A stretch of DNA of 64,000 nucleotides from Actinacidiphila rubida (GCF_900110255.1 NZ_FODD01000026.1:62001-126000); one strand, 5' to 3'. Counted from the stretch's first letter, positions 46,715-55,639 are shown. A program made the numbers and translations. The notes: generated by a model not told the origin, from the letters alone.

Positions 46715-48385
46715 TCAGGTGATGTCGTGGAAGCCGTTCCAGCCGGCGGTGCCGATCTCGACGCGGGTGCCGAAGTGGCCGTTGCCGAGGCCGGGGTAGA
46801 GCCACAGGCGGCCGGCGGAGTCGGCGGCCGCCAGGTCGCTCTTGCCGTCGCCGGTGAGGTCGCCCGGCGCGGCGATCCTGGTGTAGCCCTGCCAGCCCGA
46901 GCCGACGTGGACCCGGCTCGCGAACGTGCCGTTGCCCAGGCCCGCGTACAGGTACATGTCGCCGCCGGGTGTCGTGGCGACGATGTCCGCCACGCCGTCG
47001 CCGCTCAGGTCGCCGGCGCCGGCGATGGTGCGGTAGCCGTTCCAGCCGGCGCCGATCAGGTGGCGCGTGTTGGTGCCGAGCGTGCCGTCGGCGTGGCCTG
47101 CGATGAACCACAGGTGGCCGCCGGTGTCGCGGGCGACCATGTCGCCGTGGCCGTCGCCGTTGAGGTCGCCGGGGCCGGCGATCGCCGAGTAGTAGTACAG
47201 CGAGAGGTCCTGGCCGTCTTCGCTGTAGAGGTTGAGCAGCATCCCGCCGTAGGTCGGACCCGGGTTCGTCGTGACGACGAGCCCGGGCGCACCGTCGTCC
47301 CCGAAGGCCGCGGACGAGGTCATCAACGGATACCGGGATGGGGCGTAGCCGAAGGCGATCCCCTGACGCGGGAAGAACGTCCCGTCCTCCCGGCCCTCGT
47401 AGAGGTACGCGTCGCCGTTGGGCATGCGGCCGAGGAGCTGCCCCTTGCCGAAGTCCGGCTGGTGGCCCTCGTCGGCGATGGCGTCGTACCGCCAGTCCGC
47501 GGTGGAGCCCGCGTCCCGAACGCGGCCGGCGTATCCCCCGGCTCCGTCGCCCGCGTAGAGGTAGAACGCGCCGGCCTCGGTCCGGCCGAGGATGTCACCG
47601 TGGCCGTCCTGGTTCCGGTCGAGACCGATGAGCTGGTTGTAGATGTTCCAGCCCGTGCCGATCTGACGGCGGACGGTGAGCGTGCCGTTCGACCGGCCGT
47701 CGTACAGCCACAGCCGGCCCTGCAGGTCGCGGGCCACGAGCGAGCCGCGCGCGGACCCGTCGAAGTTCGCGGCACCGATGATCTGGTCGTAGACGTTCCA
47801 GCTGCTGCCGACCTGGACGCGTGGCCGGAACGGCTGGCTGAGGCTGTTCTGGCTGGCGTAGAACCAGAGGCGGCCGTGGGTGTCGCGGGCCATCAGGTCG
47901 GCCCGCCCGTCCCCGGTCAGGTCACCGACGACGGTGACCTGGTTGTAGGTCTGCCAACCGCCGCCGACGGCGGTGTACGGCGAGTTCGACGGCCGCCGCA
48001 CACTGCTCGCGTACAGCCGCAACTGCCCGGTGGCGGTGAGGGCGAGGATGTCGTCGCCGGTGCCACCGCTCATGTCGCCGATGTCGAGCAACTGGCGGTA
48101 CTCGTCCGTGCACGGATCGCAGATCGACGTGGAGGTGCCGTCGTTCGCGACCGTCTGCACCAGCAAGGTGGACGACTCTGTCGTGATCAACCCCGGCTCG
48201 GTCCACGCGGTGACCGCGGACGCGGGGCCCGCCGTCGAGACGGAGAGCGCCGTGGCGGCCGTCAGCCCGAGCGCGGCGCCCGCGGCCCAGACCGCGAGCC
48301 GCCTCCCCGGCGTCCTCGCCGTTCCCGGCGTCCTCCCCGTTCCCGGCGTTCCCGGCGTCTCCGGCGTCCGTGTGGATCGACGCAT
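46715..48385 (-). CDS. Secreted FG-GAP/VCBS repeat protein
   Basis: 556 aa. It has a basic N-terminus with TPGTPGTGRTPGTARTPG, a signal helix ending near residue 55 (AGPASAVTA), and then seven or so beta-propeller blades. The Ca-binding DxDGxxD motifs are in GDLTGDGRADL, LDRNQDGHGDI, GDLNGDGHGDM, GDLSGDGVADI and GDLTGDGKSDL. No catalytic domain is seen, so binding of polysaccharide or protein outside the cell is the likely role. ATG 48385 follows GGGAGGAAACGTG. Confidence 0.88.
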   Translation of the reverse strand: MRRSTRTPETPGTPGTGRTPGTARTPGRRLAVWAAGAALGLTAATALSVSTAGPASAVTAWTEPGLITTESSTLLVQTVANDGTSTSICDPCTDEYRQLLDIGDMSGGTGDDILALTATGQLRLYASSVRRPSNSPYTAVGGGWQTYNQVTVVGDLTGDGRADLMARDTHGRLWFYASQNSLSQPFRPRVQVGSSWNVYDQIIGAANFDGSARGSLVARDLQGRLWLYDGRSNGTLTVRRQIGTGWNIYNQLIGLDRNQDGHGDILGRTEAGAFYLYAGDGAGGYAGRVRDAGSTADWRYDAIADEGHQPDFGKGQLLGRMPNGDAYLYEGREDGTFFPRQGIAFGYAPSRYPLMTSSAAFGDDGAPGLVVTTNPGPTYGGMLLNLYSEDGQDLSLYYYSAIAGPGDLNGDGHGDMVARDTGGHLWFIAGHADGTLGTNTRHLIGAGWNGYRTIAGAGDLSGDGVADIVATTPGGDMYLYAGLGNGTFASRVHVGSGWQGYTRIAAPGDLTGDGKSDLAAADSAGRLWLYPGLGNGHFGTRVEIGTAGWNGFHDIT

Positions 48386-48634
48386 CACGTTTCCTCCCCC
48401 AACCCGTCCCGCCCAGGCCGTGCCGTCCGCACGCCGGTCGCGGGTGACCCCCCGGTCGGCGCGAGGATAGCCGGTGGCGCCGTCGGGCACACCGCGGGAT
48501 CGGCGCACCTCCGTCGGAGACATGCGTGGCCCGGCGTGCCGCGCGCCGGCGCCCGGCCACTGACAACGACCGCCACCGCGCGGGGTTCCGCGTGTGCGCA
48601 GGAAGTTGGGATATGTCCGTTTTACGGTAGTCAC

Positions 48635-49309
48635 ATGGGACGCGTGACATGGTGGGCGGTGCTCTCGTCCGCGTGTGCGCCGGTCGTGCTGATCGGTGGG
48701 TCGATGACGGCGACGCTGCTGGAGGAGCCCTCGTACAACCCCGTCCATCAGACGATCAGCGTGCTGGCGGCCACCGGGCCCACCGGGTACTGGGCGCTGA
48801 CCTCCACGCTGATCCTGCTCGGCGTGTGCCATCTGACCACCGCATTCGGGCTGCGGGCGGCCGCGCCCGCGGGGCGTCTGGCGCTCGGCGCGGGCGGCCT
48901 CTGCGCGATGCTGCTGGCGCTGTTCCCGGCGCCGCTGACCGGGGGCTCGTTCTCGCACGGCTCGGTGGTCACGGTCGGGTTCTCGCTGCTGGCCGTGTGG
49001 CCGGTGCTGGCGTGCGGCCGCGGGGTGCGCGCGTCCCGGCGCGCGCGCTCGGGCCGGAGGCCGGACGCGGGGACGGGCCGGGGGCCGGGGGCCGCCTACG
49101 CACCCCGCTGGGCGGACACGCCCTGGGCGCTCAGACCCGTGCCGTCCTACACGGTGTCGGCGCTGATAGGGGCCGGCGCCGCATGGTTTCTGGTCGCGCT
49201 GGAGCTGCACAGCGCCCCGGGCATCGCCGAGCGCGTGCTGACGACCGTGCAGTCCCTGTGGCCCGTCATCGTGGTCGGCTCCTGCCTGCTCCACGCCCGC
49301 CGGGCGTGA
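48635..49309 (+). CDS. DUF998 membrane protein
   Basis: 224 aa, six membrane helices with a Gly/Arg/Pro-rich loop after the fourth. SYNPVHQTISVLAATGPTGYW near residue 32 is the family signature. Function is unknown. TACGGT (48623-48628) ends 6 nt before ATG 48635 and no ribosome site is present, so a leaderless transcript is likely. Confidence 0.85.
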   Translation: MGRVTWWAVLSSACAPVVLIGGSMTATLLEEPSYNPVHQTISVLAATGPTGYWALTSTLILLGVCHLTTAFGLRAAAPAGRLALGAGGLCAMLLALFPAPLTGGSFSHGSVVTVGFSLLAVWPVLACGRGVRASRRARSGRRPDAGTGRGPGAAYAPRWADTPWALRPVPSYTVSALIGAGAAWFLVALELHSAPGIAERVLTTVQSLWPVIVVGSCLLHARRA

Positions 49310-49325
49310 CCCGCGGGCGCCGTCG

Positions 49326-49751
49326 CTAGCGCTCGTCCGACACCTCGACGCCGAGCTCGGCGAGGAGGCCCGCGACGCGGCGGTGGATCTCGTCGCGGAT
49401 GGGGCGCACCGCGTCGACCCCCTGACCGGCCGGGTCGTCGAGCCGCCAGTCGAGATACCGCTTGCCGGGGAAGACGGGGCAGGCGTCGCCGCAGCCCATG
49501 GTGATGACGACGTCGGAGGCCTGGACGGCGTCGGAGGTCAGCACCTTGGGCACCTCGGCGGAGATGTCGATGCCCACTTCCTCCATGGCCGCCACGACGG
49601 CGGGGTTGACCGCGTCGGCGGGCGCCGAGCCGGCCGAGCGGACCTCGGCGCGGTCACCGGCGAGGTGGGTCAGGAAGGCCGCGGCCATCTGCGAACGCCC
49701 GGCGTTGTGGACGCAGACGAACAGCACGGTCGGGACGGCGGGGGTGCTCAC
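49326..49751 (-). CDS. arsC: Arsenate reductase, LMW-phosphatase fold
   Basis: 141 aa. CVHNAGRSQ near residue 13 is the CX5R phosphate/arsenate loop, and MGCGDACPVFPGKRYLDWRLDDP near 84 carries the two resolving cysteines and the general acid of thioredoxin- or mycothiol-linked reductases. It turns arsenate to arsenite in the cytosol. It is the last gene of the arsR-aquaporin-arsC operon. Confidence 0.93.
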   Translation of the reverse strand: MSTPAVPTVLFVCVHNAGRSQMAAAFLTHLAGDRAEVRSAGSAPADAVNPAVVAAMEEVGIDISAEVPKVLTSDAVQASDVVITMGCGDACPVFPGKRYLDWRLDDPAGQGVDAVRPIRDEIHRRVAGLLAELGVEVSDER

Positions 49752-49770
49752 AGAAGTTCCTCGGGTCGGG

Positions 49771-50616
49771 TCAGGGGTTGGTGGGGGCGGGGCCGGTCTC
49801 CCCGCGGGCGGGGACGGCGGCGGGTGCGGGGACGGCCGCGGCTGCGGGGACGGCGGCGGCTGCGGGGACGGCGGCGGGTGCGGCGGTCGGTGCGGCCGCG
49901 GTCGGTGCGGCCGCGGGTGAGGCGGCCGCGGGGGTGGCGCGGCCGAAGACCGCCGCGACGAGGACGAGGCCGGCCACGGCCCCGGCGCACTGCGCGGCGA
50001 CGAAGGGTGCGACCGAGGCGGGGGCGATGCCTGCGAAGGTGTCGGAGAAGGCGCGGCCGATCGTCACCGCGGGATTGGCGAAGCTGGTGGAGGACGTGAA
50101 CCAGTACGCGGCGCCGATGTACGAGGCGACCGCGACGGGGGCCGCGCGCCGCTGTCCGGTGCGGCCGAGGCCGAGGACCAGCAGGATCAGGCCCGCCGTC
50201 GCCACGACCTCGCCGAGCAGCAGGTGCCCGGCCGACCGGTCGTGCGCGGACCAGCGGACCAGCGGGTGGGCGAACATCGCGTCGGCCAGGACCGCACCGC
50301 CGATCGCGCCCGCGATCTGCGCGGGGACGTAGACGGCGAGGTCCCGGGCGGGCAGGCCGTCCCCGTCCGCCCGGCCGGTCCACCACGCGGCGAGGCTGAC
50401 GACCGGGTTGAAGTGCGCGCCGGAGACCGGGCCGAGCAGCGCGATCAGCACGCCGAGGCCGAAGACGGTGGCCAGGGAGTTGGCGAGCAGTTGCACGCCG
50501 ACGTCGTGGGACAGGCTCGCGGCCTGGATTCCCGAGCCGACGACCACCGCGACCAGAGCGGCCGTGCCGGCACACTCCGCGACCGCCCTGCGGCGCAGCG
50601 GAACCGCGTCGCTCAT
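49771..50616 (-). CDS. Aquaporin-family channel (MIP), arsenite channel-like
   Basis: 281 aa, six membrane helices with the two pore loops HFNPVVSL near residue 69 and FANPAVTI near 175. The C-terminal tail is a long Ala/Pro/Val repeat. It overlaps arsR by 4 bp and precedes arsC, the same setting as AqpS of rhizobia, where the channel lets arsenite leave the cell down its gradient. No ArsB or Acr3 pump is present here, which supports that reading. Channel selectivity itself is not shown by the sequence. Confidence 0.88.
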   Translation of the reverse strand: MSDAVPLRRRAVAECAGTAALVAVVVGSGIQAASLSHDVGVQLLANSLATVFGLGVLIALLGPVSGAHFNPVVSLAAWWTGRADGDGLPARDLAVYVPAQIAGAIGGAVLADAMFAHPLVRWSAHDRSAGHLLLGEVVATAGLILLVLGLGRTGQRRAAPVAVASYIGAAYWFTSSTSFANPAVTIGRAFSDTFAGIAPASVAPFVAAQCAGAVAGLVLVAAVFGRATPAAASPAAAPTAAAPTAAPAAVPAAAAVPAAAAVPAPAAVPARGETGPAPTNP

Positions 50617-51056
50617 GCCGGGGCACCGGCCCGCTCGGGGGCCGGTGCGGTCCGCAGGAGCGAGGAGAGGCGGGCGAGGGCGTCCGGGATCACCCAGTAA
50701 TAGACCCAGGTCGCCCGCCGCTCGCTGCCGACCAGGCCCGCTTCCCGCAGCACCTTCAGGTGGTGGGAGATCGTCGGCTGGGACACGTCGAACGGGCCGG
50801 TCAGGTCGCAGACGCACGCCTCGCCGCCCTCGTGGGAGGCGATCAGCGAGAGCAGGCGCAGGCGCACCGGGTCGGACAGCGCCTTGAACATGCGCGCCAG
50901 GTCGGCGGCGTCGGAGGCGTCGAGGGGTTCGCGGACCATCGGCGAGCAGCACGCCGCGTCGGCGGGGGTGCCGGCTCCTGCGCCGCTGCCGGTGCCGGTG
51001 CCGGTCTCGTCCTGGCCGAGGATCGGCAGCTCTGTCCGCTGCCCTGACTTAGACAT
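50613..51056 (-). CDS. arsR: ArsR-family repressor
   Basis: 147 aa. The disordered N-terminus contains a Cys pair (DAACCS) and is followed by a winged helix: MFKALSDPVRLRLLSLIA, CVCDLTGPFDVSQPTISHHLKVL. The CVCDL cysteines are the classic arsenite sensor. It probably represses this operon and the divergent arsI gene from sites in the 97-bp shared promoter. ATG 51056. It is the first gene of the operon. Confidence 0.92.
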   Translation of the reverse strand: MSKSGQRTELPILGQDETGTGTGSGAGAGTPADAACCSPMVREPLDASDAADLARMFKALSDPVRLRLLSLIASHEGGEACVCDLTGPFDVSQPTISHHLKVLREAGLVGSERRATWVYYWVIPDALARLSSLLRTAPAPERAGAPA

Positions 51057-51107
51057 GCGTCTATGTTGACACCTGTCGAATCCCCTGGCAACCTCGGACG
51101 TGTCGAG

Positions 51108-51131
51108 CTGTATCGATGAACGTCGATACAG
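51108..51131. promoter_or_regulatory. Candidate ArsR operator in the arsR-arsI intergenic region
   Basis: CTGTATCGA (51108-51116) and its complement TCGATACAG (51123-51131), spaced by 6 bp, between divergent genes. This is the best dyad in the region. Confidence 0.65.
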
Positions 51132-51153
51132 AAGTCCTGTCAGAGGAGACGCC

Positions 51154-51642
51154 ATGTCCCGCGTCCAGCTCGCCCTGCGTGTCGCAGACCTCGAAGGCTC
51201 CGTCGCCTTCTACTCCCGGCTCTTCGGTACCGAGCCGGCCAAGCGCCGCCCCGGCTACGCCAACTTCGCCATCGCCGAGCCCCCGCTCAAGCTCGTCCTC
51301 ATCGAAGGCGGGGGCGACGACGAGGGCGGCTCCACCCGGCTCGACCACCTGGGCGTCGAGGTGGAGTCCACCGAGGAGGTCGCCGCCGCGACCGGCCGCC
51401 TCCGGGAAGCGGGCCTGGCGACGTTCGAGGAGAACGACACCTCCTGCTGCTACGCCCTCCAGGACAAGGTCTGGGTCACCGCCCCCGGCAACGAGCCCTG
51501 GGAGGTCTACGTGGTGAAGGCCGACGCCGGCACCCTCGGCAAGAGCGCACCGGCGTCCGCGCCCGACGCCACCTGCTGCGCGGCCGGCGGCCGCCCCGAG
51601 CCCGCCTCCACCGCCACCGGCGGCTGCTCCTGCGGCGGCTGA
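51154..51642 (+). CDS. arsI: ArsI/CadI-like vicinal-oxygen-chelate protein (C-As lyase)
   Basis: 162 aa. VOC fold (LALRVADLEGSVAFYSRLFG, DHLGVEVESTEEV). DTSCCYALQDKVWVTAPG near residue 107 holds the paired cysteines that bind trivalent arsenicals in ArsI, and EPWEVYVV holds the metal-site Glu. ArsI uses Fe and O2 to cut methyl or aromatic groups from arsenic. The C-terminus adds CC and CSC cysteines. ATG 51154 follows GAGGAG. CadI (cadmium-induced) is the alternative name, but the arsenic context favours ArsI. Confidence 0.85.
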   Translation: MSRVQLALRVADLEGSVAFYSRLFGTEPAKRRPGYANFAIAEPPLKLVLIEGGGDDEGGSTRLDHLGVEVESTEEVAAATGRLREAGLATFEENDTSCCYALQDKVWVTAPGNEPWEVYVVKADAGTLGKSAPASAPDATCCAAGGRPEPASTATGGCSCGG

Positions 51643-51786
51643 CCGACGGCGCGGCCGCCGCCGGCAGCCCGCCGGAGCGCGTCTCCGCACGATGTGGATG
51701 CCCCGTTCCCGCCCTCGCCGTCGCGGATCTGCACATGGTGATGTGCTGTGCGGTGTGCGCGCTCACTTGTGCGCGGTGCGGAGCTG

Positions 51787-51862
51787 CGTTGTGATGGGGA
51801 GTCGAACCCCCGCGCTGCTCTCCGCGCGCCAAGAGAGGGCCGGATATACCGCCGGCCCACGG
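51787..51862 (-). other. tRNA-like sequence (probable pseudo-tRNA)
   Basis: On the minus strand a T arm (GGGG-TTCGACT-CCCC), a CTCTC/GAGAG stem and a GGGCCGG/CCGGCCC stem stand in tRNA order. The acceptor ends do not pair, and the anticodon loop is not 7 nt. It reads as a tRNA remnant or a mimic. Confidence 0.35.
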
Positions 51863-51919
51863 TGCGTGCACGCCTCCGCCACGGCTACCTGCTCCCCATC
51901 GTCCGGTTCGCCGCCCCGG

Positions 51920-52387
51920 TCAGTCCACGAGGTCGGCCTCCCAGTTGGTGCGCTGGATACGCATGTCCAGCTCGCGGATCTCGCGGGCGAGCACGTCGGC
52001 CTGCCCGCGCAGTTCCGCGACCGGCAGTGCGGACAGCATGGTCAGCTCGGAGCGCAGCTGGCGGACGGCGCGCTGGTCGCGGCCCGCCGCGGCCTCCGCG
52101 GCCGACGTGATCACGGCGTGCCGCAGCCGGAGGACGTCACGGCGGGCGAGCGCGTCGGTCAGCGTGCTGCCGTCGCCCATCACCACCGCGGCGTTGGTCC
52201 GGTTGATGCGGCGGATCAGCGACTCCAGGGTGTCGAGCACCTCACCGGCCTCCGCCAGGAGCGACGCCGCGTCCTCGGCGGGGGCTTCGCCCTCCTGATA
52301 CCGCGCGCTGCTCACCACCCGCGAACGCAACTGCTCCACGCGCCGGGCCGCGTCCGCCCGCTCTGCCAGCGCTTCTGCGAGTTTCAC
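51920..52387 (-). CDS. DIP1984 family protein
   Basis: 155-aa helical protein of unknown function found across actinobacteria and firmicutes. The family pattern is the N-terminal LAEALAERADAARRVEQLRSR, the central LIRRINRTNAAVV and the C-terminal LAREIRELDMRIQRTNWEADL. Several heptads suggest an antiparallel coiled-coil. GTG 52387 follows GGGGAGG. Confidence 0.85.
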   Translation of the reverse strand: MKLAEALAERADAARRVEQLRSRVVSSARYQEGEAPAEDAASLLAEAGEVLDTLESLIRRINRTNAAVVMGDGSTLTDALARRDVLRLRHAVITSAAEAAAGRDQRAVRQLRSELTMLSALPVAELRGQADVLAREIRELDMRIQRTNWEADLVD

Positions 52388-52524
52388 TTCTGCGCCTCCC
52401 CTTGGTCCGAGGCGCACCGTAGCACCGGGCGCCGCGGGGCTCCGGCGCCGCCCCCGCGCGCACACGGCACCACAAGCCCGCCCCGGTCCCGGCCGATCGG
52501 CAGGCCCGTGCGCCGATCGCCGGA

Positions 52525-54102
52525 TCAGGGTGGGGTGTTGGCGCGGGAGGCGGCTTCGTCGAGGAGGGCGGGGAGGTCGGTGAGGCGGTCCAGGCCGTGG
52601 ACGGCACGGGCGGTGCGGGGGTTGGCGGCGAGGCGGGTGCGGTGGCGGTGCAGGAAGGACCAGTAGCCGGCGGTGTAGGGGCAGGCGTGCTCGCCGGTGC
52701 GGTCGGTGGGGCGGTAGGCGCAGGCGCCGCAGAGGTCGCTCATGCGGTGGAGGTAGGCGCCGCCCGAGGTGTACGGCTTGGTGGTCATCAGGCCGCCGTC
52801 GGCGTACTGCGACATGCCGACGACGTTCGGCAGCATCACCCAGTCGTAGCCGTCGACGAAGCAGCGGTGGAACCAGTCGGTGACGGCGGCGGGGTCCCAG
52901 CCGTCCTGCAGCGCACGGCTGCCGAGGACCATCAGCCGGGGGATGTGGTGGGTCCAGCCGGTGTCGCGCACCTGGGCCAGCACCGTGGACAGGCAGTTCG
53001 CGGTGACCGCGTCGGCGTCCAGTTCCAGGAACCACTCCGGCAGCGGCGCGGTGTGGCGCAGCACGTTGCGGTGCCGGTAGTCCTCACCGAAGTGCCAGTA
53101 CAGGTGCCAGACGTACTCGCGCCAGCCGGCGATCTGCCGGACGAAGCCCTCGACGCTGTTGAGCGGCGCGTCGCCCGCGCGGTAGGCGTGTTCGGCGCGC
53201 TCCACGCACTCGGCCGGGTCGAGGAGGCCGAGGTTGAGGGGCGCGGACAGCAGGCTGTGGCTCATGACGGGGTCGGCCGCGAGCATGGCGTCCTCGTAGC
53301 GGCCGAAGTCGGGCAGCCGGTGGGTGACGAAGCGGCGCAGCGCGGACAGGGCCTCGCGCCGGGTCGCGGGGAAGCGGCGCGGGCCGTCGCGGCCGACGAA
53401 CGCGATGTCGCCGGCCCGCTCCCAGCGGTCGAGGTCGCGGCGGACCTCGTCGTCGACGGCGTCCTCGTGGGGCTGCCAGGGGCCTTCGACGTCGAGGGTG
53501 TCGCGCCCGCGCGGCGGGGGCTCGCGGTTGTCGTGGTCGAGGTTCCACCGGCCGCCGGCCGGCTCGCCGCCGTCCATGAGGAGGCCGTGGCGCTCGCGCA
53601 CCCAGCGGTAGAAGCCCTCCAGCCGCAGGCTCCGCCCGCCGCCGCGGCCGGCCCACCCCGCGAAGTCGTCGTGCGACACCAGGAAGCCCCTGGCCGGCAG
53701 GACGTCGACGCCGACATCCCCGCGCGCGCTCGCGTTCCCGTTCCCGTTCGCATTCCCGTCGCCGCCCAGCGCCCGGACGAAGTCCAGCGCCGCGCGTGAC
53801 GTGGGATGGCACACCGTCATCCGGCGCCCGCGCCCGGCGCGCCCGAGCGCCTGCTCGAGACCTTCGGCGTACGTCTCCGCCTTGACGTACGTCACCCGGT
53901 CGCCCAGCTCGGCGGCGCGGTGCCGCATCGCCGACAGCACCAGATGCGCCTTGGCCCGGTGGAAGCGGCGGCGGCGCAGCACCGACCGGGCCTCGACCAT
54001 CACGACCGGCGCCTGCGCGTCCGGCCCGCCGTGGCGCGGGTCGAGGAAGTGCGGGCCCAACTGGTCCCCGAACAGCCAGTGCGGGCGTGGCGCCACGGAC
54101 AC
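52525..54102 (-). CDS. Fe-S cluster photolyase/cryptochrome (PhrB/FeS-BCP type)
   Basis: 525 aa. The N-terminal antenna domain (LFGDQLGPHFLD) lies before the helical FAD domain. NSVEGFVRQIAGWREYVWHLYW near residue 300 and VMLPNVVGMSQYADGGLMTTKPYTSGGAYLHRMSDLC near 430 are typical. The four cluster cysteines appear in NCLSTV, LCGACAY and HACPY. Members repair (6-4) photoproducts or sense light. A Gly/Asn repeat (GNANGNGNAS) interrupts the antenna domain. Start GTG 54102 or 54096. Confidence 0.9.
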   Translation of the reverse strand: MSVAPRPHWLFGDQLGPHFLDPRHGGPDAQAPVVMVEARSVLRRRRFHRAKAHLVLSAMRHRAAELGDRVTYVKAETYAEGLEQALGRAGRGRRMTVCHPTSRAALDFVRALGGDGNANGNGNASARGDVGVDVLPARGFLVSHDDFAGWAGRGGGRSLRLEGFYRWVRERHGLLMDGGEPAGGRWNLDHDNREPPPRGRDTLDVEGPWQPHEDAVDDEVRRDLDRWERAGDIAFVGRDGPRRFPATRREALSALRRFVTHRLPDFGRYEDAMLAADPVMSHSLLSAPLNLGLLDPAECVERAEHAYRAGDAPLNSVEGFVRQIAGWREYVWHLYWHFGEDYRHRNVLRHTAPLPEWFLELDADAVTANCLSTVLAQVRDTGWTHHIPRLMVLGSRALQDGWDPAAVTDWFHRCFVDGYDWVMLPNVVGMSQYADGGLMTTKPYTSGGAYLHRMSDLCGACAYRPTDRTGEHACPYTAGYWSFLHRHRTRLAANPRTARAVHGLDRLTDLPALLDEAASRANTPP

Positions 54103-54221
54103 CGCCTCTCCCGCGCGGGCGCGCCGCACTCGTCGTCCCGCGCGCCGCCGTCACCACTGGCGTCGCGCGCCGCCGATGCTGCCAGCCGCGCACCGCGACC
54201 GCACGCCGCCGCTCCGGGCGC

Positions 54222-54986
54222 TCAGCCGAACGTCGCGATCACCCGGCCGTGCGCGTCCCAGACCGTGAGGTTCAGGGGCGGGAACGTGTCCTGTCCCGCG
54301 GCGGACGCCGGGACGTCGACGTACCCGGCCGCCCATCCCGGCCGGCCCGCCGGGAACAGCACCAGCGCGGGCCGGACGCGGCCGTCGACGGTGACGGCCA
54401 TCCGCGCGGGCGCCTGCGCCCCCCGGTACGTCAGCAGGTAGCGCACGCCGCCGTCGTAGCTGTGCGTCAGGGCGCTGACCGAATCCGCCGGCTGGTTCCC
54501 GTCCCGGTCGGACTCGTCGCGGCAGTCCCATCCGCCGCCCTCGTTCCAGTCGACGCAGCCCTCGACGGGCGTGAGCCGCAGCTTTTCGCCGTGGCCGCCG
54601 ACGTCGACGACCGCGCCCGGCGCGACCACGCGCACCGACGGCCAGTCGACGCGGGGCGACGGGGCGGCGCTCGCCGGGGGCGCCGGGGCGGCCGGTACGG
54701 ACGGGGCGTGGCGGGCCGCCGCCGGGCGGGACGCGTCGGGGCCGAGGGCCACGCCGCCCGCCACCGCGGCGACGGCGGCCACCGCGCCGACGAGGGGCAG
54801 GCAGGCCGCGATCCGCCGGTTCCGCCGGCGTCGTGCCGCACGTCCCCGCACCTCGCGGGACGGCCAGGCGTGCGGATCGATGGTGTCCGCGGCGTCGTGC
54901 AGGGCGCGCCGCATGCGTTCCTCGGGCCCGTCCGCAGCGGCCGCGTCACCGGGGCCAGCGGCCGGGTCCCAGGGCCGTCCGTTCAC
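54222..54986 (-). CDS. Membrane-anchored sensor-like protein, partner of the ECF sigma factor
   Basis: 254 aa. The cytoplasmic N-terminal 60 residues (RMRRALHDAADTIDPHAWP, then RRRRNRR) lead to one membrane helix (about 62-82). A Pro/Ala linker and an extracytoplasmic beta domain with paired cysteines (EGCVDW..WDC) follow. It is the gene after the sigma factor and so is a candidate regulator or anti-sigma-like factor. Its outer domain is paralogous to the secreted protein at 55626-56222. GTG 54986 follows GGGAGG. No zinc anti-sigma (HxxxCxxC) motif is seen. Confidence 0.7.
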   Translation of the reverse strand: MNGRPWDPAAGPGDAAAADGPEERMRRALHDAADTIDPHAWPSREVRGRAARRRRNRRIAACLPLVGAVAAVAAVAGGVALGPDASRPAAARHAPSVPAAPAPPASAAPSPRVDWPSVRVVAPGAVVDVGGHGEKLRLTPVEGCVDWNEGGGWDCRDESDRDGNQPADSVSALTHSYDGGVRYLLTYRGAQAPARMAVTVDGRVRPALVLFPAGRPGWAAGYVDVPASAAGQDTFPPLNLTVWDAHGRVIATFG

Positions 54987-55048
54987 GTCGCCTCCCACCT
55001 GCCCGTACCCACCGGTCCTTCCCCTTCCGCGTCCCCCCGCCGCGGGCC

Positions 55049-55639
55049 TCACCGCTCGCCGCCCTCGCCCGCGGCGAGCGCGGGGTGGTCGCGGAGTTTG
55101 CGCAGGCCGCGGCTGGCCTGGCTCTTGACGTTCCCGGTCGTGCAGCCCAGCACGTCGGCGACCTGCTGCTCGCTGAGGTCCTCCCAGTAGCGCAGCACGA
55201 CCACCGCCCTCATCCGCGGCGGGAGCGCGGCGAGGGCGGTGACCAGTGCGGTCCGGTTCTCGACGTCGGCGGTGGTCTCGGGCCGGCTCCGCTCCGGCAG
55301 CCGGGACGTGAGCAGGTGGACGACGCGGCGCCGGCGGAACCGGCTGAGGTTGTTGTTGGCCAGCGCGCGGTGGACGTAGGCGTCGGGCTCGTCGAGCCGG
55401 CTGATGCGCGGCCAGGCGAGATAGACCTTGGCGAGCGTCGTCTGGACCAGGTCCTCCGCCTCGTGGTGGTCGCCGGTCAGCAGGTAGGCGGTCCGCACCA
55501 GGCGCGGCCAGCGGGCCGCCGCCCAGGACTCGAAGTCCGGGTGGGCGCCCAGCGCGGCGCGGCCCCGGGACGGTACGTGTCCCGGAGCCGTGCCGCCGCG
55601 CGTGGACGCGGCGAGAGGGGGGCTCTCACAGGTGCGCAA
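55049..55639 (-). CDS. ECF RNA polymerase sigma factor (SigE/SigM-like)
   Basis: About 196 aa. Region 2 (RTAYLLTGDHHEAEDLVQTTLAKVYLAWPRI) and region 4 (RMRAVVVLRYWEDLSEQQVADVLGCTTGNVKSQASRGLRKLR) are complete. These are the marks of the actinobacterial SigE-type 'sigma-70 family, SigE subfamily' proteins. The start is unclear: TTG 55639 is a guess, with GTG 55684 inside the upstream gene also open. The gene overlaps or abuts the end of 55626-56222, so coupling with it is likely. Confidence 0.88.
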   Translation of the reverse strand: MRTCESPPLAASTRGGTAPGHVPSRGRAALGAHPDFESWAAARWPRLVRTAYLLTGDHHEAEDLVQTTLAKVYLAWPRISRLDEPDAYVHRALANNNLSRFRRRRVVHLLTSRLPERSRPETTADVENRTALVTALAALPPRMRAVVVLRYWEDLSEQQVADVLGCTTGNVKSQASRGLRKLRDHPALAAGEGGER

